Source of the DNA: Sphingomonas sp.
Lineage (GTDB): Bacteria; Pseudomonadota; Alphaproteobacteria; Sphingomonadales; Sphingomonadaceae
Assembly (NCBI RefSeq): GCF_003248515.1
Contig: NZ_QFOB01000026.1
Location: forward strand, 1-14,529
Direction: 5' to 3'
Length of the DNA: 14,529 nt
Part shown: positions 7,151-13,091 of the stretch, one piece after another
Position numbering within the stretch: position 1 is the first letter of the stretch
How the letters are laid out: each line of letters starts with the position of its first letter
Position numbers and translations under genes: made by a program
Notes under the pieces: model-generated
Database searches by the model: none
Told to the model about the DNA's origin: nothing
Seen by the model: only the letters and a program-made list of their open reading frames with translations

Positions 7151-7738
7151 TTACATTCGCCGCCGCACCCTAACCGGCTCCGTGTCCAGGCTTGCTTTCA
7201 CCTCACACATTATTTTTTCCCCAGTCTGAACGTTAAGAGCCTCACTCAATTTTTCATAAGTAAAAGCATCTTGAGTTAAATCGGCTGGGACTTGACCATG
7301 TTTGTTTTGCGCTGTGGCGTCAGCACCTGCATTTAAGATTATTTCAGCAACTTTTGGAATGCTGTAAGCGGCTGCGATATGCAACGCGTTGTTGCCTTTT
7401 GCGTCCTGGGCGTTGACATCCGCCCCCATGCTCACCAACGCATTTATGCATCCAAAAGAATTACTGTACATGGCGCAATGAAGCGGGGGCCAACCGTCCG
7501 GCTCGTTCCTCACATTGATGTCTGCCCCTGCATCAGCCAGTTCCCTCATAACCAGTTCTTGACCGTTAAAAGCTGCCATGTGCATCAATGAATTTCCTTT
7601 TTCATTGAGAACGTTCAGATCGGGTATGTTCTCAATAGAGTCCAAAAATTCTTTCAACTCAACCGAGCCGCCAGAAGATTTCGACAAGGCACCAGCGGCC
7701 TTTATAACCCTTACATAATTTTCGTCTTCAAAGTTCAT
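7151..7738 (-). CDS. Ankyrin-repeat protein with basic C-terminal tail
   Basis: 195 residues; ATG at 7738 with AAGGAG upstream. An acidic, helical N-terminal 40 residues is followed by about four ankyrin repeats (GNSLMHMAAFNGQELVMREL, LADAGADINVRNEPDGWPPLH, LVSMGADVNAQDAKGNNALH, ILNAGADATAQNKHGQVPADL). A further helix and a short tail ending in VRVRRRM come last. The tail resembles the VARRRM end of the partial ankyrin protein at 14201. It forms a single-gene unit with its own promoter (7768-7798) and terminator (7121-7142), divergent from the HNH gene. No enzyme motif is visible. Function unknown beyond protein binding. Confidence 0.85.
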   Translation of the reverse strand: MNFEDENYVRVIKAAGALSKSSGGSVELKEFLDSIENIPDLNVLNEKGNSLMHMAAFNGQELVMRELADAGADINVRNEPDGWPPLHCAMYSNSFGCINALVSMGADVNAQDAKGNNALHIAAAYSIPKVAEIILNAGADATAQNKHGQVPADLTQDAFTYEKLSEALNVQTGEKIMCEVKASLDTEPVRVRRRM

Positions 7739-7767
7739 AACTCTCCTTATTTAGCAAAAGCGCTCCA

Positions 7768-7798
7768 TTCACATCACCATACCTTTTGCATTTGTCAA
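7768..7798 (-). promoter_or_regulatory. Shared-class promoter for the 7738 ankyrin gene (site 3)
   Basis: TTGACA at 7798-7793, 13 nt, then TGGTGATGTGAATGG. The TG and the later GTGAATGG match the site upstream of 12899. Its -35 box faces the -35 box of the HNH-gene promoter; together they form the 8-bp inverted repeat TTTGTCAA/TTGACAAA (7791-7813). Confidence 0.55.
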
Positions 7799-7805
7799 GA
7801 GCAAA

Positions 7806-7844
7806 TTGACAAAATAGATATGTGTGATTGGATGAAGACAATCA
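7806..7844 (+). promoter_or_regulatory. Shared-class promoter for the HNH gene (site 4)
   Basis: TTGACA at 7806-7811, 13 nt, then TGATTGGATGAA. TGATTG (7825-7830) pairs with CAATCA (7839-7844). The TGATTGGATG block recurs at the same spacing upstream of 13652. The back-to-back -35 boxes suggest that the two divergent genes are controlled together. Confidence 0.5.
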
Positions 7845-7860
7845 ATTCAAGGGGGACTCA

Positions 7861-8880
7861 ATGACAAATCCAAAAGACGAAATGATTTCTATAATGCTGG
7901 GCCTTAATAAGCGCAAGCGCACGAACATCCCCAAATATCAAAAGCCAACCATTTTTGATAAGTTCGGCGGGGTGTGTGCGTACTGCGGCGATGCACTCAA
8001 CGGCTCAAAGAAGAATGCGTGGGGCGTGACCCACGCCATACCGTTGCACCTGGGCGGGGAGTCTTCCGCCGACAACCGCATTCCCTCGTGCATTCCGTGC
8101 ATCCAGAGATATGGAACGGCCGACTGTCTGTCGGCGCTGACCGACAACGAAACGGTGCTGACTCCAACATGGCATGCAAAGCTGACGGCCATGCGCGATG
8201 CAGCGCTGCTGCGAGCGAGGAACCACCTCACCCCGCTGTCCCCCAAATCGGACATCGAGCTTGTGCGCAAGAACGTGCAAGGGCGATGGATCCACGAACG
8301 CACAACGGTGTTCGCCACCGTACTGCCAACACACGTTGTCTTCGGGCTGACTGATCGCAGTGGATCCAACAAGCGCGTTGCTGAGATGGCTTCGCTGTTG
8401 GTGTTTGGCTTCAAAGCCCAGCGGCTGGGCAACGATGGCGACTATGAAGTGCCGGCAGCCAAGGCCGGCTTGAACCTGTTCGTCGTGCCGCGCGATCGAC
8501 TGCTTGCAGCAACGATGGCACTGACAGAAGAGAACTGTTGGCTTCGTGAGGTTCGCGTATCGATCACCCCTGAGCATACAAACAGTGAATGGCGTTCCTA
8601 CTGGTTCCGCTCCTACGCCGCACTGAAAGACAACCTCAAACGCCGCGTGTACGGTGAAGCACAGGCGCCCTGGCACATCAAGAACACACTGTCGATGAGC
8701 GCGGGCGCGGTACGGGCGCGGCGCCACTACAACTCAAAGAGAGCCAAGACACTGGCACGGATGGAACAGCACGCCCAGGTAATGGACTTGCGTGTGGCGG
8801 CGGGCCAACCACTGGAAGATTGGGACGAACGGGTCAAACGGGTGGAACGACAACTGCAGCTGCAACTCAAGTTGTCGTAG
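7861..8880 (+). CDS. HNH-nuclease-like protein
   Basis: 339 residues from the ATG at 7861, with GGGGG 5 nt upstream; an in-frame ATG at 7828 lies inside the promoter region. Residues 39-80 give an HNH/zinc-ribbon signature: C39-x2-C42, then THAIPLHLGG (H58), N72 and C77-x2-C80. The usual Asp before the first His is Thr (T57), so activity is not certain. HNH domains cut DNA in homing, restriction and phage enzymes. Residues 85-339 are not recognised and are basic, with a Lys/Arg-rich C-terminal helix. The codons are visibly richer in G/C at third positions than those of the neighbouring ankyrin genes. It is the only gene here on the + strand, which suggests separate acquisition. Homing-type or defence nuclease are the alternatives. 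Confidence 0.75.
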   Translation: MTNPKDEMISIMLGLNKRKRTNIPKYQKPTIFDKFGGVCAYCGDALNGSKKNAWGVTHAIPLHLGGESSADNRIPSCIPCIQRYGTADCLSALTDNETVLTPTWHAKLTAMRDAALLRARNHLTPLSPKSDIELVRKNVQGRWIHERTTVFATVLPTHVVFGLTDRSGSNKRVAEMASLLVFGFKAQRLGNDGDYEVPAAKAGLNLFVVPRDRLLAATMALTEENCWLREVRVSITPEHTNSEWRSYWFRSYAALKDNLKRRVYGEAQAPWHIKNTLSMSAGAVRARRHYNSKRAKTLARMEQHAQVMDLRVAAGQPLEDWDERVKRVERQLQLQLKLS

Positions 8881-8890
8881 CCCAAAAAGA

Positions 8891-8918
8891 AAAAGGACCG
8901 AATGATCGGTCCTTTTTT
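8891..8918. terminator. Bidirectional intrinsic terminator
   Basis: AGGACCGA-ATGA-TCGGTCCT (8894-8913) is a perfect 8-bp stem with T-runs on both strands (TTTTTT on +, TTTTTCTTTTT on -). It ends the HNH gene and the converging small-protein operon. Confidence 0.93.
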
Positions 8919-8940
8919 ATGGGCTGTGCATGTGTGCGTC

Positions 8941-9060
8941 TCAGAAGTTGAAGCCGGCAGCGAAAGAGAGGACGGCGATGGACACCATCAGTGCTGCGTG
9001 CATTTGGAAACGGGTTAGACGTTCAAAGCGTTTCAAGCGTTGGCGTGCGGATGTCTTCAT
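8941..9060 (-). CDS. 39-residue membrane peptide
   Basis: ATG at 9060 overlaps the stop of the upstream gene (ATGA), and GGAG lies just upstream, so translation is probably coupled. The N-terminal half is strongly basic (KTSARQRLKRFERLTR). The second half is one hydrophobic helix (ALMVSIAVLSFAAGFNF). This predicts a cytoplasmic basic end and one membrane span. It is the last gene of the 10140-8941 operon, 23 nt before the shared terminator. Function unknown; its size, ribosome site and overlap make it a credible gene. Confidence 0.65.
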   Translation of the reverse strand: MKTSARQRLKRFERLTRFQMHAALMVSIAVLSFAAGFNF

Positions 9061-9236
9061 TTCATTTGCTCCTGTATGGACACGGGGGCTTCGTAGATCA
9101 TGGGGTCATTCTCTTCGACACAGAAGACGTAAAACACACCGTATACGTTGAAGGCGATTGCTGCGTACAGCGCTGCACGCAATATGTAGTACGTCATTGC
9201 ACTGCGACCGTATTTTTTTTCATAGCGTAATTTCAT
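9057..9236 (-). CDS. 59-residue membrane protein
   Basis: ATG at 9236 with AAGGAG 8 nt upstream. A basic N-terminus (KLRYEKKYGR) precedes one hydrophobic, aromatic-rich helix at about residues 19-40. An acidic, Pro-containing tail of about 19 residues follows. By the positive-inside rule the N-terminus is cytoplasmic. It lies 30 nt after the 9267 gene and overlaps the next gene by 4 nt (ATGA). Family unknown; it may work as a pair with the 39-residue peptide. Confidence 0.7.
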   Translation of the reverse strand: MKLRYEKKYGRSAMTYYILRAALYAAIAFNVYGVFYVFCVEENDPMIYEAPVSIQEQMK

Positions 9237-9266
9237 AGTGGAACTCCTTAGCGTTTGGATTGGGGA

Positions 9267-9710
9267 TCAGCCGATAGTGGCGGTGTGTTTTTCGTAAGTG
9301 GTCATGTCAACCGTTTTGATGTACATCTGAACGAACGGAGGCAAGCAGCCACGGAACATTTGGAAGATCGTTGTTCCCGTTGAGTCATCGTGGTGCCCGG
9401 TGCGGCGGTTGATGCTGCGGTTCATCATGGTGGTCAAAGAGGCGTAGCCATCGCGCACCAATACTTCAATGATTGAGTTGTAAACAGCAGCGAGCTTGTC
9501 GTCGTTGGTCAGAATGGCTTTGCGGTACAAGCAGCAGGCCAGGTGGATGGGTGTGGCGTCGCACGTCGTTGCGCGGCTGTTGGTCAACGCGGTCAGTTGT
9601 CCTGCGTCAACGCGCCCGTCCTTTTCACGGAAGTTGGTCAAGACGATCGAACGAACCTTTTTTAAGTTGGCGTTTTCAATGGCGTTGAAGAGTTTGGTTG
9701 ATGTATTCAT
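9267..9710 (-). CDS. Degenerate ankyrin-like protein
   Basis: 147 residues; ATG at 9710 with CGGAG about 6 nt upstream. The N-terminus (KLFNAIENANLKKVRSIVLT) looks like a capping ankyrin helix pair. The centre has a TPIHLACCLY ankyrin helix and a following IIEVLVRDGYASLTTM helix, but the connecting loops are expanded, so repeats are irregular. No catalytic motif was seen. It is the only larger protein in an operon of tiny membrane proteins, which hints that it is the cytoplasmic partner of a small membrane complex. That is inference. Confidence 0.7.
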   Translation of the reverse strand: MNTSTKLFNAIENANLKKVRSIVLTNFREKDGRVDAGQLTALTNSRATTCDATPIHLACCLYRKAILTNDDKLAAVYNSIIEVLVRDGYASLTTMMNRSINRRTGHHDDSTGTTIFQMFRGCLPPFVQMYIKTVDMTTYEKHTATIG

Positions 9711-9741
9711 GTATGGCTCCGAGATGGTGTTGGGCGGGAAA

Positions 9742-9831
9742 TTAACGGCGTTTGGATTTATCTTTCAGTTTTTTGATAAAGCGCAATTCGCGTTTAACCT
9801 TGGTTGTGAGGCGGATGTCGTTGTGTTTCAT
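9742..9831 (-). CDS. 29-residue very basic peptide
   Basis: ATG at 9831 with CAGGAG at usable spacing. About 14 of 29 residues are Lys, Arg or His (KVKRELRFIKKLKDKSKRR), with no membrane segment. It starts 14 nt after the stop of the 58-residue gene. Nucleic-acid binding would fit the charge. The call rests on the ribosome site and operon position only. Confidence 0.5.
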   Translation of the reverse strand: MKHNDIRLTTKVKRELRFIKKLKDKSKRR

Positions 9832-9845
9832 GCTTTGCTCTCCTG

Positions 9846-10022
9846 TCAGCGGATCTTGCCGGCTGTGGGGAAAGCGGCGTCGGCGCGGTCGTACATGCTT
9901 GTGGAACTTGTTGCCGAGTTGAACAACCCAGTGACGACAGTGACCAGCAACCATCCAGCCAGGACAACGACCAAAGCGGCGGCGGTGATTTTCAATGTGG
10001 TTTGGTTGAAGATGTTTTCCAT
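9846..10022 (-). CDS. 58-residue single-span membrane protein
   Basis: ATG at 10022 with AAGGGG 6 nt upstream. Residues 11-34 are one long hydrophobic helix (ITAAALVVVLAGWLLVTVVT), followed by a Ser/Thr-rich stretch and a polar tail ending in AGKIR. The size and layout recall small pilin- or coat-like membrane proteins, but there is no clear signal-peptidase site and I make no such call. It is the second gene of the operon starting at 10140. Confidence 0.7.
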   Translation of the reverse strand: MENIFNQTTLKITAAALVVVLAGWLLVTVVTGLFNSATSSTSMYDRADAAFPTAGKIR

Positions 10023-10056
10023 AAGTTACCCCTTAAAGTTAAATGAGATTTTGAAG

Positions 10057-10140
10057 TTAGATTGTTTCGCAAACGCGGTTGATGAAATTGCAAATTGACA
10101 CATGAAGAATGGCGGCGGTTGCTAAAGTTGCGATAATCAT
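10057..10140 (-). CDS. 27-residue hydrophobic peptide
   Basis: ATG at 10140 with AAGGGG about 6 nt upstream. MIIATLATAAILHVSICNF would span the membrane, followed by a short tail with Arg, Cys and Glu. It is the first gene after the promoter at 10170-10200, with 34 nt to the next gene. Peptides of this form can be type I toxins, leader peptides or membrane regulators; the sequence does not choose between them. Confidence 0.5.
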   Translation of the reverse strand: MIIATLATAAILHVSICNFINRVCETI

Positions 10141-10169
10141 TTTGTGTCCCCTTATTTATTGTCCGTACA

Positions 10170-10200
10170 TTCAATGTAAAAGAAATTATTAAGGTGTCAA
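10170..10200 (-). promoter_or_regulatory. Shared-class promoter of the small-protein operon (site 5)
   Basis: TTGACA at 10200-10195, then a T-rich spacer and TTACATTGAATG. The inverted repeat TACATT-G-AATGTA lies at 10066+100 to 10078+100 (10166-10178). A 21-bp block (10195-10215), TTGACA plus its upstream AT-rich flank, is identical to 10858-10878. Confidence 0.55.
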
Positions 10201-10279
10201 TACCTTTTATTGAGACATTGAGTAAAAACTGTGAGATAACCGACAGTTTTGAATATTGGTTGAAATTTTTTTAATCCGC

Positions 10280-10304
10280 AAAAAAGGGCCGACGTATCGG
10301 ACCC
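10280..10304 (-). terminator. Intrinsic terminator after the 10325 gene
   Basis: On the - strand GGG(T)CCGA-TACG-TCGGCCC, with one bulged T, is followed by TTTTTTG. It lies about 20 nt beyond the stop. Confidence 0.85.
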
Positions 10305-10324
10305 ATGTAAACAACAGAAGAAAC

Positions 10325-10528
10325 TTATTGAGCGATCGTATTGGGTGGCGTGATTTCAAAGTCCATGAAAAGTACGGGCACACAAATAAGAAACGACGTG
10401 AGAACCGGATAGAACATATCCAAAGTAACGCCCAGTCCTGGGAACGCTGCGGCGACAGAGAACAGCGCCAAGCTCATTAAGAGTGCAACCACGATGACGG
10501 CGACGATGTACGCGTTGAGTTTATTCAT
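10325..10528 (-). CDS. 67-residue two-span membrane protein
   Basis: The start at 10528 is set by the ATGA overlap with the stop of the 10525 gene; a GTG 12 nt upstream is less likely. Two hydrophobic segments are seen: about residues 7-32 (IVAVIVVALLMSLALFSVAA) and 40-58 (FYPVLTSFLICVPVLFM). A short Pro/Thr tail follows. It is an inner-membrane protein, translationally coupled to the acidic protein before it, so the two may act together. Family unknown. A small holin-like or immunity-like role cannot be excluded. Confidence 0.7.
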   Translation of the reverse strand: MNKLNAYIVAVIVVALLMSLALFSVAAAFPGLGVTLDMFYPVLTSFLICVPVLFMDFEITPPNTIAQ

Positions 10529-10803
10529 TGGGCCACCCACCCGCTTTCTGTATTGATCCGTTGGGCGTTGGTCAGAAGCTCTTCAAGCTCACTGTCGGCA
10601 ATCTCCGAGGCGTCCATCCAGTTGAAGGTGTAGTAAAACGACGCGGACAAGTCGCCTTCCCATCCACGGAACAACTCTTCATCCGAGCGGGACTTGGCGC
10701 GCACAATGGCCTCGCGAACGATACCCTCACGGCTCCACAGTTGAGCAACTTCTGTCAATTCAACAAATCCGTTTTCGATAGCTTTGTTAATGATGTCCTG
10801 CAT
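10525..10803 (-). CDS. Acidic helical protein, unknown function
   Basis: 92 residues. The start at 10803 has GGGGG 5 nt upstream; a second ATG at 10815 would place that GGGGG inside the gene. The protein is Glu/Asp-rich, without signal peptide or membrane span, and predicted mostly helical, with a Trp/Tyr-containing middle (FRGWEGDLSASFYYTFNWMD). The unit is promoter 10833-10863, this gene, the two-span membrane gene, then terminator 10280-10304. I do not recognise the family. Confidence 0.65.
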   Translation of the reverse strand: MQDIINKAIENGFVELTEVAQLWSREGIVREAIVRAKSRSDEELFRGWEGDLSASFYYTFNWMDASEIADSELEELLTNAQRINTESGWVAQ

Positions 10804-10832
10804 AAATACCCCCATATTTTGTTTGTACTGAT

Positions 10833-10863
10833 TTCACTTAAACACAAGGTCCAACATTGTCAA
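10833..10863 (-). promoter_or_regulatory. Shared-class promoter (site 6)
   Basis: TTGACA at 10863-10858, spacer ATGTTGGACC..., then TGTTTAAGTGAA, ending 30 nt before the start at 10803. A weak inverted repeat TGTTT/AAACA (10820-10844) overlaps. Its upstream flank is shared with site 5. Confidence 0.55.
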
Positions 10864-10927
10864 TACCTTTTATTGAGAAGCGAAAAGATAAAATCAAAAG
10901 CGCTTTGGGAGTGGGATAAAATCCCAA

Positions 10928-10951
10928 TAAAAAAGCCCGCGAAAGCGGGCT
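10928..10951 (-). terminator. Intrinsic terminator after the 10959 ankyrin gene
   Basis: On the - strand AGCCCGC-TTTC-GCGGGCT is followed by TTTTTATT. A second small inverted repeat, TGGGAT-AAA-ATCCCA (10912-10926), follows at once. Confidence 0.93.
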
Positions 10952-10958
10952 CATTGTT

Positions 10959-11363
10959 TTAGATTTTTCTTGTTCGTAGAGCATCATTCCCCAGCCTTAT
11001 GACTTCACTTGATATACGAACCCGTTGACCTTCGATGTCGATCAGTTCGCCAAGATCCGGTCGTGCGGTAAATAAGGCGATGTCCTTAGCTGACATTCCA
11101 TAGTCCGTGCGTAAACCGGCGTCCGCTCCCAATCTCAGAAGCAAACTAATTGTGGAACCGTCCGCACCATATTTCTTTATCAAAGGGCTTTCGCACCACA
11201 CGGCAAAGTGAAGTGGCGACTCACCGCGAGGATTGACGACATTGATGTCCCAGCCCTCTTCCACAAGTCTTGCTATGGTTTGTTGGTCATCCAAGATGAC
11301 TGCCTTGTGCAACTCGTTATCCCCAAAGATGTCGCAAGGAACCTTGGGTTCGACGCTCACCAT
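10959..11363 (-). CDS. Short ankyrin-repeat protein
   Basis: 134 residues; ATG at 11363 (GTG at 11360 also possible) overlaps the previous gene by 7 nt, with an AGG 5 nt upstream, so the two are probably coupled. Three ankyrin repeats are seen: DNELHKAVILDDQQTIARLV, then WDINVVNPRGESPLHFAV, then LLLRLGADAGLRTDYGMSAKD. A basic tail ends in LRTRKI. There is no export signal or catalytic motif. Coupling to the acidic 106-residue protein upstream suggests a partner pair. Basic C-terminal ends recur among the ankyrin proteins in this window. Confidence 0.8.
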   Translation of the reverse strand: MVSVEPKVPCDIFGDNELHKAVILDDQQTIARLVEEGWDINVVNPRGESPLHFAVWCESPLIKKYGADGSTISLLLRLGADAGLRTDYGMSAKDIALFTARPDLGELIDIEGQRVRISSEVIRLGNDALRTRKI

Positions 11364-11677
11364 TTGACCTGCTCACTTGACCAGTGATCGCTTCCCAACG
11401 CGTACAGTTCGTAGATGCTTGGGTTCTCGCAGAACTCCCCGTCCTCGTCCTCAAGCGTCAACAAGCGTGTTTCAAGTTGCTCCCAGGCGTCGATGGCGGC
11501 TTCCCTACTGCAATCGCTTGCAATCACCTTGTAGGGCTGATCCGCCCATGTTTCACCCGTCCAGACACTCGCATTGAAGATGTGGTAGCTGGCGACAGTC
11601 TGGTTCCATTTGAAGCTGACAGAAGCGTTGAACTCGTCGCAGATTTGATTGTTGTGATTGATATAGAACGTCAGCAT
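11357..11677 (-). CDS. Acidic 106-residue protein, unknown function
   Basis: ATG at 11677 with GGGGG 4 nt upstream, directly after the 9-bp inverted repeat of its promoter. It is rich in Glu, Asp and Trp (ETWADQPYKV, DAWEQLETRLLTLEDEDGEF, SDHWSSEQVKW). The first half looks beta-stranded, the second helical. There is no membrane span or signal peptide. It heads a two-gene unit with the ankyrin gene. Not recognised. Strong acidity would fit DNA mimicry or an antitoxin-like inhibitor, but nothing in the sequence proves this. Confidence 0.7.
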   Translation of the reverse strand: MLTFYINHNNQICDEFNASVSFKWNQTVASYHIFNASVWTGETWADQPYKVIASDCSREAAIDAWEQLETRLLTLEDEDGEFCENPSIYELYALGSDHWSSEQVKW

Positions 11678-11686
11678 ACAGCCCCC

Positions 11687-11736
11687 TGTTTGTGTGATAG
11701 ATGTACTTACACAAACATGGATGCCAATATTGTCAA
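11687..11736 (-). promoter_or_regulatory. Shared-class promoter with 9-bp inverted repeat (site 7)
   Basis: TTGACA at 11736-11731, 13 nt, then TGTTTGTGT (11717-11709), which pairs perfectly with ACACAAACA (11695-11687) across 13 nt. The right arm touches the GGGGG ribosome site. A 28-bp block (11712-11739) is identical to 14163-14190. Confidence 0.6.
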
Positions 11737-11749
11737 GCTACTTCTGGAC

Positions 11750-11775
11750 AAAAAAAAGCCCGCCGAAGCGGGCTT
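11750..11775 (-). terminator. Intrinsic terminator after the H-NS-like gene
   Basis: On the - strand AAGCCCGC-TTCG-GCGGGCTT (11775-11756) is followed by a run of T. It lies about 24 nt beyond the stop at 11799. Confidence 0.93.
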
Positions 11776-11798
11776 AACCAATGCGATTGCAGCAGGAC

Positions 11799-12239
11799 TT
11801 ACAGATCGCCGAACGTCGGCTTGCCTTCTTCACGAAGCTTCTTACCTGCTTCACTGCTTTCAAAGTTCTTGAGGGCTTCGGGCTTCGGCCCCTTGCCGCC
11901 GTAGTAGAACGGGGTCTTCTTGCCGTCGTGCAAGAAGCGGTTGTTGGCGCGCAGTTCCTTGGGGACGGTGTTGCGCGGCTTGGAACCAGCCGACTTGCCA
12001 CCCTTCTTCACCGGGCCAAAGAAGTTGCTGACCTGGGCCTTCTGACCGTCGGTCAGGTACTCGGCAACATTGGCAAGAGTGTTCAACGCTTCTTCAAGGA
12101 CTTCACCAGCGGAAGCACGGCGAGCTTCCTGAATGCGCTGACGATCAGCAGCCTGCTTTTCTTCAAGCGCGGCAAGATCCTTGGCGAGCTTCTTTTCCAG
12201 CTCATCGGCTTCTTTCCAGCTAAAGGTCTTCTCGTTCAT
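11799..12239 (-). CDS. H-NS-like nucleoid protein candidate
   Basis: 146 residues. The start at 12239 is chosen because the in-frame ATG at 12293 lies inside the promoter, upstream of the -10 box; the SD is weak. Residues 10-45 are a charged coiled coil (EADELEKKLAKDLAALEEKQ), as in H-NS-type oligomerisation domains. A Gly/Lys/Ser linker follows. Residues near 105-130 (FYYGGKGPKPEAL) match the spacing of the H-NS C-terminal DNA-binding loop (TWSGRGRxPxWL in family members). H-NS proteins silence AT-rich DNA, and plasmid-borne versions reduce the cost of new DNA. The gene has the one good sigma70-type promoter here and flanking repeats that fit autoregulation. The family call is by pattern only. 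Confidence 0.5.
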   Translation of the reverse strand: MNEKTFSWKEADELEKKLAKDLAALEEKQAADRQRIQEARRASAGEVLEEALNTLANVAEYLTDGQKAQVSNFFGPVKKGGKSAGSKPRNTVPKELRANNRFLHDGKKTPFYYGGKGPKPEALKNFESSEAGKKLREEGKPTFGDL

Positions 12240-12264
12240 TGGGTGACTTTTGTCTAATGAGCCG

Positions 12265-12308
12265 CAATTGGCAACTGGATCATATCCGATCAAATTTCAA
12301 TTGCCAAG
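12265..12308 (-). promoter_or_regulatory. Canonical promoter with flanking repeats
   Basis: -35 TTGGCA (12307-12302), 17-bp spacer, -10 TATGAT (12284-12279). Near-identical 10-mers CAATTGGCAA (12265-12274) and CAATTGCCAA (12298-12307) bracket it; TTGGCAA/TTGCCAA also reads as an inverted repeat. This is a likely operator, perhaps for the gene's own product. Confidence 0.75.
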
Positions 12309-12347
12309 CTATTTCCCTTCTACTGTCCAATGAAGATCCATCGACAT

Positions 12348-12372
12348 AAAAAAAGCCGCCCTGTGGCGGCTT
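12348..12372 (-). terminator. Intrinsic terminator after the 12378 gene
   Basis: On the - strand AAGCCGCC-ACAG-GGCGGCTT is followed by TTTTTATG. It begins 6 nt after the stop. Confidence 0.93.
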
Positions 12373-12377
12373 CTTTA

Positions 12378-12899
12378 TCATGTCTTCTTTAGCCCAGGCG
12401 GGCGTCTCCGGCGAATCGAGTCTGGCAGGGACCAACTGTTAACAACCTCATCCACCCGATGATAGGCGGCGTTTTGGCGTTCATCGTCCTGTTCAATGCG
12501 CGTCTTTTCTTCGCGGCGCTCGGTGTCGAAGCTTGCAAGAAACTGTTCCTCACGCACTGGGTCATTCCAGGTCGAAATCAGTGATTTCATCGCACTCATG
12601 ATGCTTGAGCGATCCAAGATCAGATCTGCTGCAAGATCACGCGTCACTTCACACCGATGTTCCAAGCGGCGTACTTGGCTCTGAAGCTCTTCGATCTGTC
12701 TTGCCAAGTCGTAGGACCGCTGGACCGCATCCAGATCGAGAGCCGAACGGCGGTGCTTCCGCCGCTCCTCGACCCGATGCTGCCGAATGTTTTGATCCTC
12801 TTGCTGCCCCTGTGCAAACTGAATGTTCTGTTCGATCAAGTTGCTCGTGGATTGGTCAGCGTCTTGATAGATACGTCCTAAAGTTTTGAGCAAGTCCAT
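12378..12899 (-). CDS. Coiled-coil protein with Arg-rich tail, unknown function
   Basis: 173 residues; ATG at 12899 with AGGAGG 4 nt upstream. The protein is almost wholly helical, highly charged and Gln/Arg/Glu-rich. A long coiled coil runs from about residue 55 to 95 (QIEELQSQVRRLEHRCEVTR) and a second from about 115 to 150. The tail has four Arg in a row, then PPGLKKT. There is no signal peptide or membrane span. It has its own promoter (12924-12954) and terminator. A structural or scaffold role, or a substrate of the secretion system, would fit. Not recognised. Confidence 0.75.
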   Translation of the reverse strand: MDLLKTLGRIYQDADQSTSNLIEQNIQFAQGQQEDQNIRQHRVEERRKHRRSALDLDAVQRSYDLARQIEELQSQVRRLEHRCEVTRDLAADLILDRSSIMSAMKSLISTWNDPVREEQFLASFDTERREEKTRIEQDDERQNAAYHRVDEVVNSWSLPDSIRRRRPPGLKKT

Positions 12900-12923
12900 A
12901 ATTCCTCCTATTCATTTGATCCA

Positions 12924-12954
12924 TTCACAGAACCAGAACATGAAACATTGTCAA
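12924..12954 (-). promoter_or_regulatory. Shared-class promoter (site 8)
   Basis: TTGACA at 12954-12949, 13 nt, then TGGTTCTGTGAATGG, which matches the site upstream of 7738 over GTGAATGG. No clear inverted repeat is present at this copy. Confidence 0.5.
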
Positions 12955-13045
12955 GCCCCCGCTGTGGTAGCTAGCTCCGATTTTCCGCTGGAGTCAAGCT
13001 AAATCTGCACGGCATGGACCGTAAACCCGCTCTGACGCTCGTCAA

Positions 13046-13074
13046 ACAAAAATGAGCCGGACTTTGCCGGCTCA
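13046..13074 (-). terminator. Intrinsic terminator after the 13092 gene
   Basis: On the - strand TGAGCCGG-CAAAGT-CCGGCTCA is followed by TTTTTGTTTG, 18 nt after the stop. Confidence 0.93.
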
Positions 13075-13091
13075 CTTTCTTCCTATTACGG

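Noticed and set aside
8005..8727. 240-codon frame on the - strand opposite the HNH gene
   Set aside because: It is antisense to a gene with a clear HNH/zinc signature, promoter and terminator; high G/C at third positions often leaves such shadows.
9992..10174. 60-codon frame on the - strand over the 27- and 58-residue genes
   Set aside because: It is out of frame with two genes that have ribosome sites, starts within the promoter region and shows no protein-like pattern.
12240..12293. Upstream start at 12293 for the H-NS-like gene
   Set aside because: It would place the -10 box inside the coding sequence; the 12239 start lies after a canonical promoter.
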